31,218 nt of DNA from Bacteroidia bacterium. Its GTDB lineage: Bacteria > Bacteroidota > Bacteroidia > Bacteroidales > Azobacteroidaceae. Below are positions 23,639-31,218 of this stretch, in pieces. Positions within the stretch are counted from its first letter, which is position 1, and each line of letters opens with the position of its first letter. The notes under the pieces were generated by a model. That model was not told the DNA's origin. It saw only the letters and a program-made list of their open reading frames with translations, and did no database searches. The stretch is from the NCBI GenBank assembly GCA_025999115.1, contig BNWW01000027.1, positions 1 to 31,218 of the forward strand. The letters run 5' to 3'. A program made the position numbers and the translations under genes.

Positions 23639-24043
23639 TTACGGGAAGCGGGGGAAGCTCGAATAGAGATTTATTTTTTCATTCAATTCTTCACCATTGG
23701 ACGATTTTTTGCTCGTTGTATAGGTTGCAACTCCAATAGACATCTTGCCGGATTTTAAGGGATATTCGACCACCGTTCTGTTTTTTTCCTTGCAAATGAC
23801 AATTGGAACATTGTTTGGATAACGACTCCAATGAGATGAATTGTTTGCTTCTCCGCAAAAAGACATTGCATAATAATCGTAAGTTCTTTCGGACAAGCGA
23901 CATTCATTGTTCAAATATTTATCAGACTCAATTAAATCCTGTTCCTCATTCAAATACAACAAATTGGAAAACCATAGTTCATGACTCGTTCTTTTCGCAT
24001 TGTCGATTAATATATTTCTGCGCTCAACTTTGTTTCGAAATAA
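23639..24043 (-). pseudogene. DUF2971-like protein fragment without a proper start
   Basis: The minus-strand frame is open from 24043 to the stop at 23639 and contains HELWFSNLLYLNEEQDL, then YAMSFCGEANNSSHWSRYP, the two most recognisable segments of DUF2971 proteins (LW.SN..YLND..E and ..SFS....L..W..Y). No ATG or GTG occurs upstream of the first motif; the only candidate starts are TTG at 23965 and 23962, which would cut through it. About 20-30 residues normally present at the N-terminus are missing, and the frame's upstream part overlaps the 3' end of the nicotinamidase-like gene. It is therefore read as a decayed gene. A non-ATG start giving a 107-residue protein cannot be excluded. Confidence 0.55.
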
Positions 24044-24528
24044 TTAAGAAATTCCTCTTGTTTGTCGGGATTAAATGGTAATACCCCTTGCTTTAAAACT
24101 GCTACCTTATAGCCACGAATACGAAGTTCATAAACTGCAAATAAATCGCAAATATCCGTACAAACGCCAACTAATTCTATTTTGTCGGGATTTAATTCCT
24201 GTAAAATGGACTCCAACCCCGTTTGATACATAATACTCAGTGTATGTTTATGCAATATGAGAGCATTCTTTTTATAATTCGACAGAGTGTCAATAATTTC
24301 CGCTTCGGGCGTTCCATCCATACAATGTGGAGGATATGGGTCGTTTATTTCAGGGTCGGAAAGTTTATGACTGTCACATATAAAAATGACCTTATCGTTA
24401 TTTGATTGATATTCTTCTATTTGTTTTTTGATATATGTTTCAATTTCAGGATTGTAGTTTGGCAAAGAAAGTGGATAGCCTTCTCTACAAAATCCATTGA
24501 GCATATCAATAATTATCAGTACTTTCAT
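24007..24528 (-). CDS. Nicotinamidase-like cysteine amidohydrolase
   Basis: 173 residues, isochorismatase-like fold. The catalytic triad is complete: Asp8 (IIDMLNGF), Lys94 (ILHKHT) and Cys127 (GVCTDICDLF, preceded by the cis-peptide bond). Metal ligands expected of nicotinamidases are visible as Asp52 and His54 (CDSH) and His68 (YPPHC), with Glu60 a likely fourth, resembling the pneumococcal enzyme. It should hydrolyse nicotinamide or a similar amide to the acid and ammonia. The exact substrate is inferred, because the family also includes ureido- and peroxyureidoacrylate hydrolases. It is the last gene of the operon, with its ATG overlapping the stop of the PBP-like gene by one base (TAATG). 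Linkage to an ABC importer suggests that it processes the imported compound. Confidence 0.8.
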   Translation of the reverse strand: MKVLIIIDMLNGFCREGYPLSLPNYNPEIETYIKKQIEEYQSNNDKVIFICDSHKLSDPEINDPYPPHCMDGTPEAEIIDTLSNYKKNALILHKHTLSIMYQTGLESILQELNPDKIELVGVCTDICDLFAVYELRIRGYKVAVLKQGVLPFNPDKQEEFLNYFETKLSAEIY

Positions 24529-25838
24529 TATTTCTTCTTTTCAAATTTAAATTCTTCAACTTTCATTGGCACGCCAATATCTGCTTGCCCATTTTCTTTG
24601 TACGCTTCGGTAGATAAAATATGTTCGGGTACTTTATTATTCCACCAACACGCATCAAAATCATTCTGTTTTTCTAAACCGTTTATAGACAATATATATT
24701 TCTCCATTGCAAAATGAGCAAAATCTTTCACATCATCATTGTAGTTAATTGCAGTATTTGGGGGATATTTATAGTCAGGCAAAGCATAATAATGTCCCTT
24801 CTGATTTTCCACAATATGCTTAATAGCCTCTTTCCAACGTTCATTATTAGCAGTAGAGGTAAATAAAAGCATAGTATTATTATCAATTAAATTTAAAGAT
24901 TTCAACGCTTTTACTGTATGAACAATACCATTTCCATAATGACAGATTAGTACAGCACGAGGCGACTGTGGAAACTTTGATTTTTGACTGTTGATAAATT
25001 CTTTAATTTTGGTTTCATCTGCATCTTTTGGAAGAGTACCAAATTCGTGAAAATTATACCCGAGGGTTTCTTCCCATCGTTTCTTAAACGATTCGGCAGC
25101 ACTTTTTCCGTATGCATCACCAACAACGATTGCAGTTGCATCTTTTATATCAGTATTTTCTTTACCTTTTTTAGCGAGTACATCGCCTTCTTCATTACTT
25201 CTAACATAATAACGATATACTTTATTCTTTTTCGTTTTTACGTCGGGCGACGAGGTTACAGCACACACTAATATAGAATTATTTTTTTCAAACTCTTTAT
25301 CGTTTATAAAATGATTAGATAAACATTCATTAACCGTACTCATGGTTGAGTAAAAATACTTTGTTCCTTTTGATAATTCTTCTTTCACTTTTTTAATTGC
25401 AAAAGTTGTATCATTTTTGTGGTCAATAAAGACAAAATGAAAGTTTTTAGTTTTATCTTCATTCTTTGTGATAAAATCAATAACTCCCTCTAATTGCAAT
25501 TTTCCATCTTCTAATGCTGCTTGCGATTTTGAAGAAGACCAAGGCAATAAAACTACAATGCGTTGTGTTTTTGATTCTATTTTTGACGTAATATGCGGAT
25601 ATAAATTCAGCGTTAATAAAACACCAAATAGTAATACGCATAAATATGATTGCCATGTTTTTGACTTTTTGATACTCAAAAAGCCCCAAATAGCAACAAT
25701 AACTAATGTAACCCATTTAATAATAGGTAGCCATTCAAAGAATGAATTAGGGAAAATATTTTTAGGTAATAGTTGTATTACAATACCGATTACACTAATT
25801 ATTCCCCAAAAATCTGTTTTTTCAAATTTGTAACTCAT
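24528..25838 (-). CDS. Membrane-anchored type-1 periplasmic-binding-like protein
   Basis: 436 residues. Three hydrophobic helices lie at ~10-25, 37-57 and 63-82. A long soluble region follows (~92-436) with the two-lobed alpha/beta pattern of type-1 periplasmic-binding proteins (Leu/Ile/Val receptor family): RIVVLLPWSSSKSQAALEDGKLQLEGV at its start, TKYFYSTMSTVNECLSNHF, ATAIVVGDAYGKSAAESFKKRWEET, RAVLICHYGNGIVHTVKALKSL, NTMLLFTSTANNERW. The orientation of the soluble part is not certain but is probably periplasmic. It lies between the permease gene (14-base gap) and the nicotinamidase-like gene (1-base overlap). A membrane-anchored second binding protein in an SsuA/NMT1-type operon is unusual. 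Whether it senses, delivers or modifies the transported compound is not known. Confidence 0.65.
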   Translation of the reverse strand: MSYKFEKTDFWGIISVIGIVIQLLPKNIFPNSFFEWLPIIKWVTLVIVAIWGFLSIKKSKTWQSYLCVLLFGVLLTLNLYPHITSKIESKTQRIVVLLPWSSSKSQAALEDGKLQLEGVIDFITKNEDKTKNFHFVFIDHKNDTTFAIKKVKEELSKGTKYFYSTMSTVNECLSNHFINDKEFEKNNSILVCAVTSSPDVKTKKNKVYRYYVRSNEEGDVLAKKGKENTDIKDATAIVVGDAYGKSAAESFKKRWEETLGYNFHEFGTLPKDADETKIKEFINSQKSKFPQSPRAVLICHYGNGIVHTVKALKSLNLIDNNTMLLFTSTANNERWKEAIKHIVENQKGHYYALPDYKYPPNTAINYNDDVKDFAHFAMEKYILSINGLEKQNDFDACWWNNKVPEHILSTEAYKENGQADIGVPMKVEEFKFEKKK

Positions 25839-25852
25839 AATATTTTATTTAA

Positions 25853-26689
25853 TTAGTCTTCCGTTTTTAAATTTTCATTCGACCAATGTATCCATTTGTG
25901 TTGTATTTTCTCTGTTATCCAATTTAAAAAGAACCCGATAACGCCAATCAATAAGACCAATGCAAAAACATTTACATTATCGTGATTGGTATTTTCCTTG
26001 TCTAAAAGTGTGCCAATACCAATAGAACTTTCCGAAATGCCAATGTGCATATATTCGAGTACCGTAACAATCACCAATCCGTAAGAAAGCGCAACACGAA
26101 ATCCCGAAAAAATATCTGGAAGCGTTTCAAATAAAGTCAGTTTGATTTTTTCTATACGGTAACGCTTCGGTTGCATTTGCTTGGAAGCGATAATATCAAA
26201 AAAATGCAGCCGTTCCAAATCCTGTTTTTGTATTCCGGTGCGCACACCGAACATAATCATCAGGGCTGTAGGGTAAATTGTTAACAGATATATATTTATT
26301 GTATCGCCACTTCCAAAAATAATTGCCAAAATTGGAATTAAGAATGTTACAGGAATAGAGCGTAGAAAATCTACTGTCGGCTGAGTGTATGCCCATTTAT
26401 TTTTGCTTCCGAAAAGAAAGCCGAACAGAAGCCCTGAAATTATCGCAAAAAACAAAGATATTGTTAAGGTAAGCAGGGTAATACCCAATGCTTTCAAAAC
26501 AGAAACATCTGTAAATTGCAGGAAAAAACGGCAGATAATATCTACAATACACGGCATTTTCGTCTGATTCTCAGGATCCAAATATACCCAAAGGCAAATT
26601 ACAGCATAGATAATTCCGAGAACCCCTGCAAGTATTACAATGCCCAACAGAGTTCGCAAGTTAGTCCTGTTTGGTACAATTTTTTTCAT
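25853..26689 (-). CDS. ABC transporter permease, SsuC/TauC-like
   Basis: 278 residues with about six membrane helices: IVILAGVLGIIYAVICLWVYL, ITLLTLTISLFFAIISGLLFGFLFG, PVTFLIPILAIIFG, IYLLTIYPTALMIMFGV, ALSYGLVIVTVLEYM and FALVLLIGVIGFFLNWI. The conserved loop FLRSIPVTFLIPILAIIFG followed by a long cytoplasmic segment (SKQMQPKRYRIEKIKLTLFETLPDIFSGFRVAL) with the EAA-type coupling motif matches permeases of the nitrate/taurine/sulfonate family. It pairs with the ATPase upstream, overlapping it by 29 bases, and with the substrate-binding lipoprotein two genes upstream. It probably forms a homodimer in the inner membrane. Confidence 0.85.
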   Translation of the reverse strand: MKKIVPNRTNLRTLLGIVILAGVLGIIYAVICLWVYLDPENQTKMPCIVDIICRFFLQFTDVSVLKALGITLLTLTISLFFAIISGLLFGFLFGSKNKWAYTQPTVDFLRSIPVTFLIPILAIIFGSGDTINIYLLTIYPTALMIMFGVRTGIQKQDLERLHFFDIIASKQMQPKRYRIEKIKLTLFETLPDIFSGFRVALSYGLVIVTVLEYMHIGISESSIGIGTLLDKENTNHDNVNVFALVLLIGVIGFFLNWITEKIQHKWIHWSNENLKTED

Positions 26690-27482
26690 ATTCTTCCTTT
26701 ATTTTCTTTTTATATTCATTGAATTGAGGCAATAACAGTAATTCTCCCGGATTGTCCAATTTATTTTTATCCTCTTCCGTTGTAAGTTGGTCGGCATATT
26801 TTTTGAAATTGTCGGTTTCCAAAGGTACAATTTTCCCTTCTTTATCAAGAAAAACAACCCTGTCTGCCATAACAGCGGCCTCATCTATACTGTGAGTAAC
26901 TAACAGTACCGTTGTTTGGTTATCAATAAAATATCGGCGAAGAAACTGCCATAGAGTTTCTGTTGTTTTGAAATCAAGACCGGCAAAAGGTTCATCCAAT
27001 AACACAATTTCAGGTTTAACTGATAATGCCATTACCACCGATACACGTTTTTTTTCTCCCCCTGACAATTTAAGCGGATAACTTTTTAACAAATGTTGCA
27101 AATTAAACGCAGTGATACAATCATTGCAGAATTGTTTATTTTCGTCCGTTAGATTGTCTCTTAATTCGAGCGGATAATAAAGATTATCTTCTATTGTTTT
27201 CCACGGAAACAGTGCTTTATAGGCATCTTGGGGCAGATAGGCGATAGAATCATTAATTGATTTTTCATCTATTTCCACAGAGTTTATTTTGATACTGCCG
27301 CTTTGTTTTTGTTCATACGAGGCAATTAACCGCAGCAAAGTAGATTTTCCTTTGCCACTATCGCCCATCAATGCTACCCTTTCCCCTTTTTCAACAGAAA
27401 AATTCACACTGTTCAGAGTGTTTTCATCTTTTGTCGGGTATTTAAAAGACAAATCGGATATTTCTATCGCTTTATTACTCAT
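26661..27482 (-). CDS. ABC transporter ATPase, NitT/TauT-type
   Basis: 273 residues. Walker A GDSGKGKS (40-47), Q-loop Gln85 in LPQDAYKALFPWKT, signature LSGGEKKR (139-146), Walker B IVLLDEPFAGLD (159-170) and switch His in LLVTHSIDEAAVMADRV. All are canonical. The FPWKT segment after the Q-loop and the DEAAVMADRV motif fit importers of the nitrate/taurine/sulfonate group. The C-terminal tail (PLETDNFKKYADQL, then a charged Lys-rich end) is longer than a bare ATPase domain and has no known function. The start is 2 bases after the stop of the substrate-binding lipoprotein gene, and the end overlaps the permease start by 29 bases, so the three are one transcript. Confidence 0.92.
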   Translation of the reverse strand: MSNKAIEISDLSFKYPTKDENTLNSVNFSVEKGERVALMGDSGKGKSTLLRLIASYEQKQSGSIKINSVEIDEKSINDSIAYLPQDAYKALFPWKTIEDNLYYPLELRDNLTDENKQFCNDCITAFNLQHLLKSYPLKLSGGEKKRVSVVMALSVKPEIVLLDEPFAGLDFKTTETLWQFLRRYFIDNQTTVLLVTHSIDEAAVMADRVVFLDKEGKIVPLETDNFKKYADQLTTEEDKNKLDNPGELLLLPQFNEYKKKIKEEYEKNCTKQD

Positions 27483-27484
27483 AA

Positions 27485-28429
27485 CTATTGCAAAGTAATA
27501 CTGTTAATATTGGGAATATCCTTGATTTCATTCAATACCTTTAATGCTTCCAAATACTTTTGAAGTTCCGCCTTGTTTACTTCCGTTGATTGCGACATTG
27601 GCATAATATTCATTTTAGAGGCAATCTGCACATCATAACCAACGGCTTTTACTAAAATTTCCCTTGCTTTCACAGGATTTTCCCTGATAAATACAATGGC
27701 TTTGTCTATGGCTTTCAAATAAGATTTCAATAATTCGGGATTTCTTTCTGCCCAAGTAGAATTAGCGGCAGCACAACCGATAGGACTTGGTGAATAATGC
27801 AGAGCATAAATGGAAGGACAAATTTTCCGAAAACCATTTTTGATAATACCTGTTGTCAAATTTGGCTCGTAAGTATATAATGCGTCAATATGACCGCCTT
27901 CCAGTTGCTGAATGTGTGCGGACGGCGCTACGTCATTAAATTCAGGCAAGGGCAATCCAGGACATTGTTCTTTAAAGATAGTCGTTAAAAAATTACGGGA
28001 AGTACTGCCCGGAAATATCCCGACTTTCTTGCCCGACAAGTCCTTGAGCGAATCAATTTTTGAATCACTTCTGACCACAATGGCATCAAAACCGTTTTCT
28101 ACGGTAATATCGCTTACAGAATAAATCTTTACCAAATCGGTATTGGTTTTAGATTTTTCATTTGCCTTCAACAGAGAAGTAATTGAAAGTTCTATTGCGG
28201 CATTGATATGACCTGCAACTAAATTGTCTGCCATAAGGTCGCTCGTTTTGATTTCGCTTTCCTTAATCTTTACGCCTTCCTGCTCATAATAACCCTGGTC
28301 TTTTGCGACGAAGTGCGCAAGACTTGATACCATTGGCAGATAACCAATTTTGACTACATCGTTCTTACATGATTGCAACAGGAGAACGAAAACTAATAAA
28401 ACTATGGCTGTTAATTTGAATGTCTTCAT
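27485..28429 (-). CDS. Substrate-binding lipoprotein of a NitT/TauT-type ABC importer
   Basis: 314 residues. Signal with lipobox LQSC (Cys21), as expected of a lipid-anchored binding protein. The two-lobed NMT1/SsuA-like domain begins KIGYLPMVSSLAHFVAKDQGYYEQEGVKI, then SDLMADNLVAGHINAAIELS, DLSGKKVGIFPGSTSRNFL, APSAHIQQLEGGHIDALYTYEP and ALHYSPSPIGCAAANSTWAERNPELLKSYL. These are the hallmark segments of binding proteins for thiamine precursors, taurine and sulfonates; the ligand is not decidable. It starts the operon. Its 5' leader carries three 22-base tandem repeats and no clear -7 box, which makes the promoter position uncertain. Confidence 0.85.
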   Translation of the reverse strand: MKTFKLTAIVLLVFVLLLQSCKNDVVKIGYLPMVSSLAHFVAKDQGYYEQEGVKIKESEIKTSDLMADNLVAGHINAAIELSITSLLKANEKSKTNTDLVKIYSVSDITVENGFDAIVVRSDSKIDSLKDLSGKKVGIFPGSTSRNFLTTIFKEQCPGLPLPEFNDVAPSAHIQQLEGGHIDALYTYEPNLTTGIIKNGFRKICPSIYALHYSPSPIGCAAANSTWAERNPELLKSYLKAIDKAIVFIRENPVKAREILVKAVGYDVQIASKMNIMPMSQSTEVNKAELQKYLEALKVLNEIKDIPNINSITLQ

Positions 28430-28477
28430 TTTGTTATTTGTTATTGATAAATTATTTTTCTCACTCTCTTCCTAAAT

Positions 28478-28543
28478 CGTCAGTACCTTTTCCCAAAAAC
28501 GTCAAGACCTTTTCTCCAAAACGTACTGACGTTTTCCCAAAAT
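28478..28543. repeat. Three tandem 22-bp repeats
   Basis: Units 28478-28499, 28500-28521 and 28522-28543 each start CGT and share a CCTTTTCCCAAAA-like core. Unit 2 and unit 3 have a few substitutions, and unit 3 swaps the order of CTGACG. They occupy the gap between the HU-like gene stop and the ABC operon start. Confidence 0.65.
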
Positions 28544-28548
28544 CCTCC

Positions 28549-28929
28549 TTACATTTTTTCAAACTTCAGATTGTTCAACATTTCCTTCAAATCAATGCCC
28601 GGACGGAAAAGCACTTTCTTTGATTTAATCAAAGAAGACGTGTATTTTTCCTTTGTCTCGGTACCACCGCTTCCAAGTCCTATCTGAAAAGAGCCAAAAT
28701 CGCCGAAACGAACGATTTTCCCTTCATTCAGTTGGTCGATTAATACTTGTGTCAAACCTTCCAACACGGCCAAGGTGTCGGCATGGTTTACCGTACTGCG
28801 TTGTGTGATTTCCTTACCTAATGCTTTGAGGGTAATTTCTCCCGTACTCTTAGCATTTGCATACCATTTCTTCGGGTCACTTGGTCTTGCCGGATTCCCC
28901 TTTTCTACTAAAACATACTTTACAGACAT
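28549..28929 (-). CDS. HU-like DNA-binding protein (HU-HIG type)
   Basis: 126 residues. An HU/IHF fold is visible in the core TGEITLKALGKEITQRSTVNHADTLAVLEGLTQVLIDQLNEGKIVRFGDFGSFQIGL, in which GDFGSF is the usual start of the beta arm, followed by a short arm and FRPGIDLKEMLNNL. The N-terminal ~25 residues (VKYVLVEKGNPARPSDPKKWYAN) extend beyond classical HU, as in the Bacteroidetes HU-HIG group. It bends or coats DNA and may act as a regulator. It sits upstream of the ABC operon on the same strand, 119 bases away. Proteins of this group are often found beside capsule and mobile regions of Bacteroides, which would fit the accessory character of the adjacent genes. Confidence 0.85.
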   Translation of the reverse strand: MSVKYVLVEKGNPARPSDPKKWYANAKSTGEITLKALGKEITQRSTVNHADTLAVLEGLTQVLIDQLNEGKIVRFGDFGSFQIGLGSGGTETKEKYTSSLIKSKKVLFRPGIDLKEMLNNLKFEKM

Positions 28930-28966
28930 AATAATTTGATTTAAAAATAAAACAATATAAAACAGT

Positions 28967-28995
28967 AAAAGCCATCCTAAAATAAGATAGCTTTT
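28967..28995 (-). terminator. Possible terminator hairpin
   Basis: AAAAGCCATC (28967-28976) pairs with GATAGCTTTT (28986-28995) with one mismatch and a 9-base loop. On the minus strand the second arm ends in TTTT. It could close a transcript from the cmk side, but lies ~300 bases from the cmk stop. Confidence 0.4.
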
Positions 28996-29026
28996 CTTGT
29001 AAATTTTCTTGTAAATGATTATCTTG

Positions 29027-29043
29027 GCGCGCGTTACGTGCGC
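29027..29043. other. GC-rich hairpin
   Basis: GCGCGCG, the loop TTA and CGTGCGC form a 7-base-pair stem with one G-T wobble, striking in AT-rich surroundings. No T-run follows on either side. The function is unknown, and a protein-binding site or end of a small dispersed element is possible. Confidence 0.5.
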
Positions 29044-29290
29044 ATATTATATTAAGGTGTTGGCCTGCCCTTGTGTGTGTTTAACAAAATATCCCAAACC
29101 ACCAAATATTCAGGCATAAAAAAAGCAACTTATCCGGAGAATTTGGGAAAGCCACCTGCGTATTAGTTTCGTTTTTTGACAAATATTTCATTAATCCCTT
29201 TACTTTTCTTCAAAAATACGCCACAAAATTAATTATTTTTTCATTGATAACAAGTATTTGTTAATTATTTTGTTACGCTACAAAGTTTTT

Positions 29291-29974
29291 TCATTTATCA
29301 CCGAACCACTTCAAAACCACCTGATTTTGCTCCTCCACCGTTAAATCGGAATTATCCAACACAACAGCATCCTCCGCTTGGCGCAAAGGCCCGTCTTTCC
29401 GCGTAGAATCAATAAAATCGCGTTTCGCAAGGTTTTGCAATACTTCTTCAAAAGTAGCTGTTTCACCTTTGGCCTTTAATTCATTCAAACGGCGTTGAGC
29501 GCGGATTTCAGGCGAGGCGGTAACAAAAATTTTTAATTCGGCTTGGGGAAAAACGATGGTGCCGATGTCGCGACCATCCATCACAATGCCCTTTTCCAAA
29601 CCCATCGCTTGTTGTTGGCGAACCATCGCTTCGCGTACGAAACCGACTGCTGCAACGGGACTTACCTTGTCGGCCACCGCCATCGAACGAATCTCTTTTT
29701 CAACATTGATTCCGTTGAGATAAGTATCTGCGCGACCGGTTTCGGGATTGATTACAAAGGTAATCCTGATTTGGTCAATTGCTTCTTTCAAGCTGTCCAA
29801 ATCCAAATAATCGCCTTGGAAAAGTCCATTTTGCATACAATATAAAGTTACAGTGCGGTACATGGCGCCACTGTCGATGTAAGTATATCCGATGGTTTTT
29901 GCCAAATCTTTGGCAATGGTGCTTTTTCCGCACGAAGAATGCCCGTCAATGGCAATCACTATTTTTTTTGTCAT
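29291..29974 (-). CDS. cmk: Cytidylate kinase
   Basis: 227 residues from the ATG at 29974; the longer frame to 30169 is an artefact lying over porQ and has Arg-rich non-protein-like composition. The enzyme phosphorylates CMP and dCMP with ATP. The Walker A is GHSSCGKS (11-18), followed by [15 protein letters not shown], the CMP-binding domain, [36 protein letters not shown] and the lid [25 protein letters not shown]. All diagnostic residues are present, and the length is typical. Its ATG overlaps the porQ stop (ATGA). The porQ-cmk order is known from Porphyromonas gingivalis and other Bacteroidales. No terminator lies immediately after its stop. Confidence 0.95.
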   Translation of the reverse strand: MTKKIVIAIDGHSSCGKSTIAKDLAKTIGYTYIDSGAMYRTVTLYCMQNGLFQGDYLDLDSLKEAIDQIRITFVINPETGRADTYLNGINVEKEIRSMAVADKVSPVAAVGFVREAMVRQQQAMGLEKGIVMDGRDIGTIVFPQAELKIFVTASPEIRAQRRLNELKAKGETATFEEVLQNLAKRDFIDSTRKDGPLRQAEDAVVLDNSDLTVEEQNQVVLKWFGDK

Positions 29975-30957
29975 AATCCTTTGTCTGTGAAACTGGTAGC
30001 TAAACTCAACATAAACGAAGTGGCGGCGGTATTGTATTTTCCGATGGCGCAACTGATGTCGAAGCCGGTCACGCGCAAACCGAATCCGGCCGAAAAACCG
30101 TTGAGGCGGCCGCCTTCTTCCAAAAACATATCTGAGCCGCGTTTGACATTGTAGCCTACGCCGACCCAAAAATTATCCGAAGGAATAAATTCAACGCCCA
30201 AAGTCAAATGCTTCCAAGTGGTTTTGAAAAACGAATCTCCTTGCGAATAAATATCATCGAATTGCCACTGTTTCAAATTGATAGCTGTGATGGAAACGCG
30301 AATCGGCGCATGCAGGAATTTTTGCGTAACGCCCATCCGGATATCCCAAGGTAAGGCATATAATTCTTCGTTGTAGGCTTTGATTTGCCGGCCGAGGTTT
30401 TTACCGACCAATCCCCACGAAAAACCGCTGGCTTCGTTGTAATAACTCAATCCCAAATCAACACCCAAACCGATAGCCGTATTGTGGTAATAATTGGAAT
30501 AGAAGAATTTAGCGGTAATTCCGCCGCGCAATTTCGATGTAATATCGTGGGCGAAAAATACGGTTCCACATACATCGTTGGCATTCAAATCGCCCACCAC
30601 GATATTATCGGCTGTCGTTTCCAACATTTTCCCGTAATTGGCATACAACGCGCCGATGCCGATGGATGAACGGCTGTTTAATTTCTTGGTAAAAGTAACA
30701 TTGCCCACGCCAATATCGGCAATATACGACAGGTAACTAACCAACAGCGTTTTATCCATTTCATAACCGAGAAATGCCGGATTGTCGTAAATTAACGACG
30801 CATCGTTTTCGATAACCGACAAATTAACACCGCCCACCGCCGACGAACGAGCCGAATGCGGCAGCAGGAGGTAATCAAACGTTGATTTCCCGCTTTGCGC
30901 CCAAGCCGTAGTCCCGGCAAGGATAGAGAAAATAATGATAAAAATTTTACGCATCAT
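29971..30957 (-). CDS. porQ: Type IX secretion system outer-membrane protein PorQ
   Basis: 328 residues. Signal peptide [21 protein letters not shown] with cleavage after Ala-Trp-Ala-Gln. The mature chain is a beta barrel of the FadL/PorV-like type: [22 protein letters not shown] at its start, [54 protein letters not shown], and [20 protein letters not shown] then [23 protein letters not shown] near the end. In Porphyromonas gingivalis PorQ is part of the T9SS attachment complex with PorU, PorV and PorZ, which cleaves and attaches sorting-domain cargo to surface lipopolysaccharide. Adjacent cmk supports the call. Two consecutive ATG codons at 30957-30952 make the exact start uncertain by one residue. 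Confidence 0.9.
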   Translation of the reverse strand: MMRKIFIIIFSILAGTTAWAQSGKSTFDYLLLPHSARSSAVGGVNLSVIENDASLIYDNPAFLGYEMDKTLLVSYLSYIADIGVGNVTFTKKLNSRSSIGIGALYANYGKMLETTADNIVVGDLNANDVCGTVFFAHDITSKLRGGITAKFFYSNYYHNTAIGLGVDLGLSYYNEASGFSWGLVGKNLGRQIKAYNEELYALPWDIRMGVTQKFLHAPIRVSITAINLKQWQFDDIYSQGDSFFKTTWKHLTLGVEFIPSDNFWVGVGYNVKRGSDMFLEEGGRLNGFSAGFGLRVTGFDISCAIGKYNTAATSFMLSLATSFTDKGL

Positions 30958-30991
30958 TCATTATAAACGCAAAAAACAGGAAAGAATTGTG

Positions 30992-31218
30992 TTACTTTTT
31001 CGTTCCGCCCGAATTAACATCTTTGATAATTTGCAGCGATTTTTCGAAAGCTTTCACTTGTGCGGGAGTCAATTGAGCTTTCACTTTTTCGATACTGGCA
31101 ATTTGGTCTTTGTATTGACCGGCTAATTGCGTGTATTTCACCGGGTTTTTAGCGATATTGTTATACGCATCGGCGTATTCTTTCGCAAAAGCTTGAAACT
31201 GTTTCAGCACTTCGGCCG
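30992..31218 (-). CDS. Helical protein of unknown function, 3' part
   Basis: The frame runs past the window edge, so the N-terminus is absent (a GTG at 31210 is internal). The visible 75 residues (AEVLKQFQAFAKEYADAYNNIA, then YTQLAGQYKDQIASIEKVKAQLTPAQVKAFEKSLQII) form amphipathic helices rich in Lys, Ala and Gln and end in NSGGTKK. No family is recognised. It resembles small helical exported proteins of Bacteroidales, but no signal can be seen. It lies 34 bases upstream of porQ on the same strand with no terminator, so it may be in the same transcript. Confidence 0.6.
   Translation of the reverse strand, partial: AEVLKQFQAFAKEYADAYNNIAKNPVKYTQLAGQYKDQIASIEKVKAQLTPAQVKAFEKSLQIIKDVNSGGTKK

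Larger units (their letters stand above)
28930..29290. other. Noncoding stretch between the HU-like gene and cmk
   Basis: 360 bases with no open frame of convincing composition. It contains an imperfect terminator-like hairpin (28967-28995), a GC-rich hairpin (29027-29043), and at ~29118-29152 on the minus strand another weak hairpin followed by seven T. The remainder is AT-rich. No tRNA or known RNA motif was seen. Confidence 0.6.

Noticed and set aside
28478..28543. Possible CRISPR array
   Set aside because: Three contiguous 22-bp units without spacers and without cas genes do not make an array.
29975..30169. 65-residue extension of cytidylate kinase
   Set aside because: Arg-rich sequence read across porQ; the ATG at 29974 coupled to the porQ stop is the natural start.

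Overview
The window reads as chromosome of a member of the Bacteroidota, most likely the order Bacteroidales. The evidence is a type IX secretion (T9SS) C-terminal sorting domain, the T9SS outer-membrane protein PorQ, a GlsA/GlsB pair for glycine lipids, PCMD, GIN (DUF2807) and calycin-like lipoproteins, an HU-like protein of the Bacteroidetes type, and many upstream regions carrying the Bacteroidetes -7 box TAnnTTTG without strong Shine-Dalgarno sequences. No rRNA, tRNA, CRISPR array or intact insertion sequence was seen. Families were assigned by reading motifs, with no database search.

Layout. 1-1253: the end of a T9SS cargo protein and a 2-Cys glutathione peroxidase. 1264-4422: a possible signalling module, in which a VWA lipoprotein with a SusC-plug-like stub is divergent from an ECF sigma factor, which is translationally coupled to a single-pass protein ending in a TonB-C-like domain. 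4542-7680: a small GIN-like protein, a Uma2-type nuclease-fold protein, and a GIN lipoprotein overlapping a UDP-sugar dehydrogenase. 7786-9762: a Cys/Lys/Glu-rich exported peptide divergent from mannose-1-phosphate guanylyltransferase, which overlaps a lipoprotein gene. 9757-10618: a decayed toxin-antitoxin locus, with an intact XRE/DUF6922-like antitoxin, a broken AbiEii-like nucleotidyltransferase and a palindromic operator. 10643-14450: a glyoxalase-fold protein, pyruvate phosphate dikinase and a calycin-like lipoprotein. 14525-18259: a tight four-gene run of PCMD lipoprotein, outer-membrane barrel, glsA and glsB, followed by a perfect 40-bp palindrome. 18763-23613: mfd, carrying two repeat-derived segments inside its reading frame, divergent from a DUF389 membrane protein.

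23639-28929 looks more AT-rich by eye and has an accessory character. It holds a DUF2971-like fragment and a five-gene minus-strand operon (substrate-binding lipoprotein, ABC ATPase, permease, a membrane-anchored type-1 periplasmic-binding-like protein, and a nicotinamidase-like hydrolase), with an HU-like gene upstream. 29291-31218 returns to core genes: cmk overlapping porQ, then the end of a helical protein cut by the window edge.

Functional threads. GDP-mannose and UDP-hexosaminuronate synthesis feed surface polysaccharides. GlsA/GlsB supply membrane glycine lipids. The T9SS appears both as machinery (PorQ) and as cargo (the first gene). The least explained units are the VWA/sigma/TonB-like module and the ABC/nicotinamidase operon.
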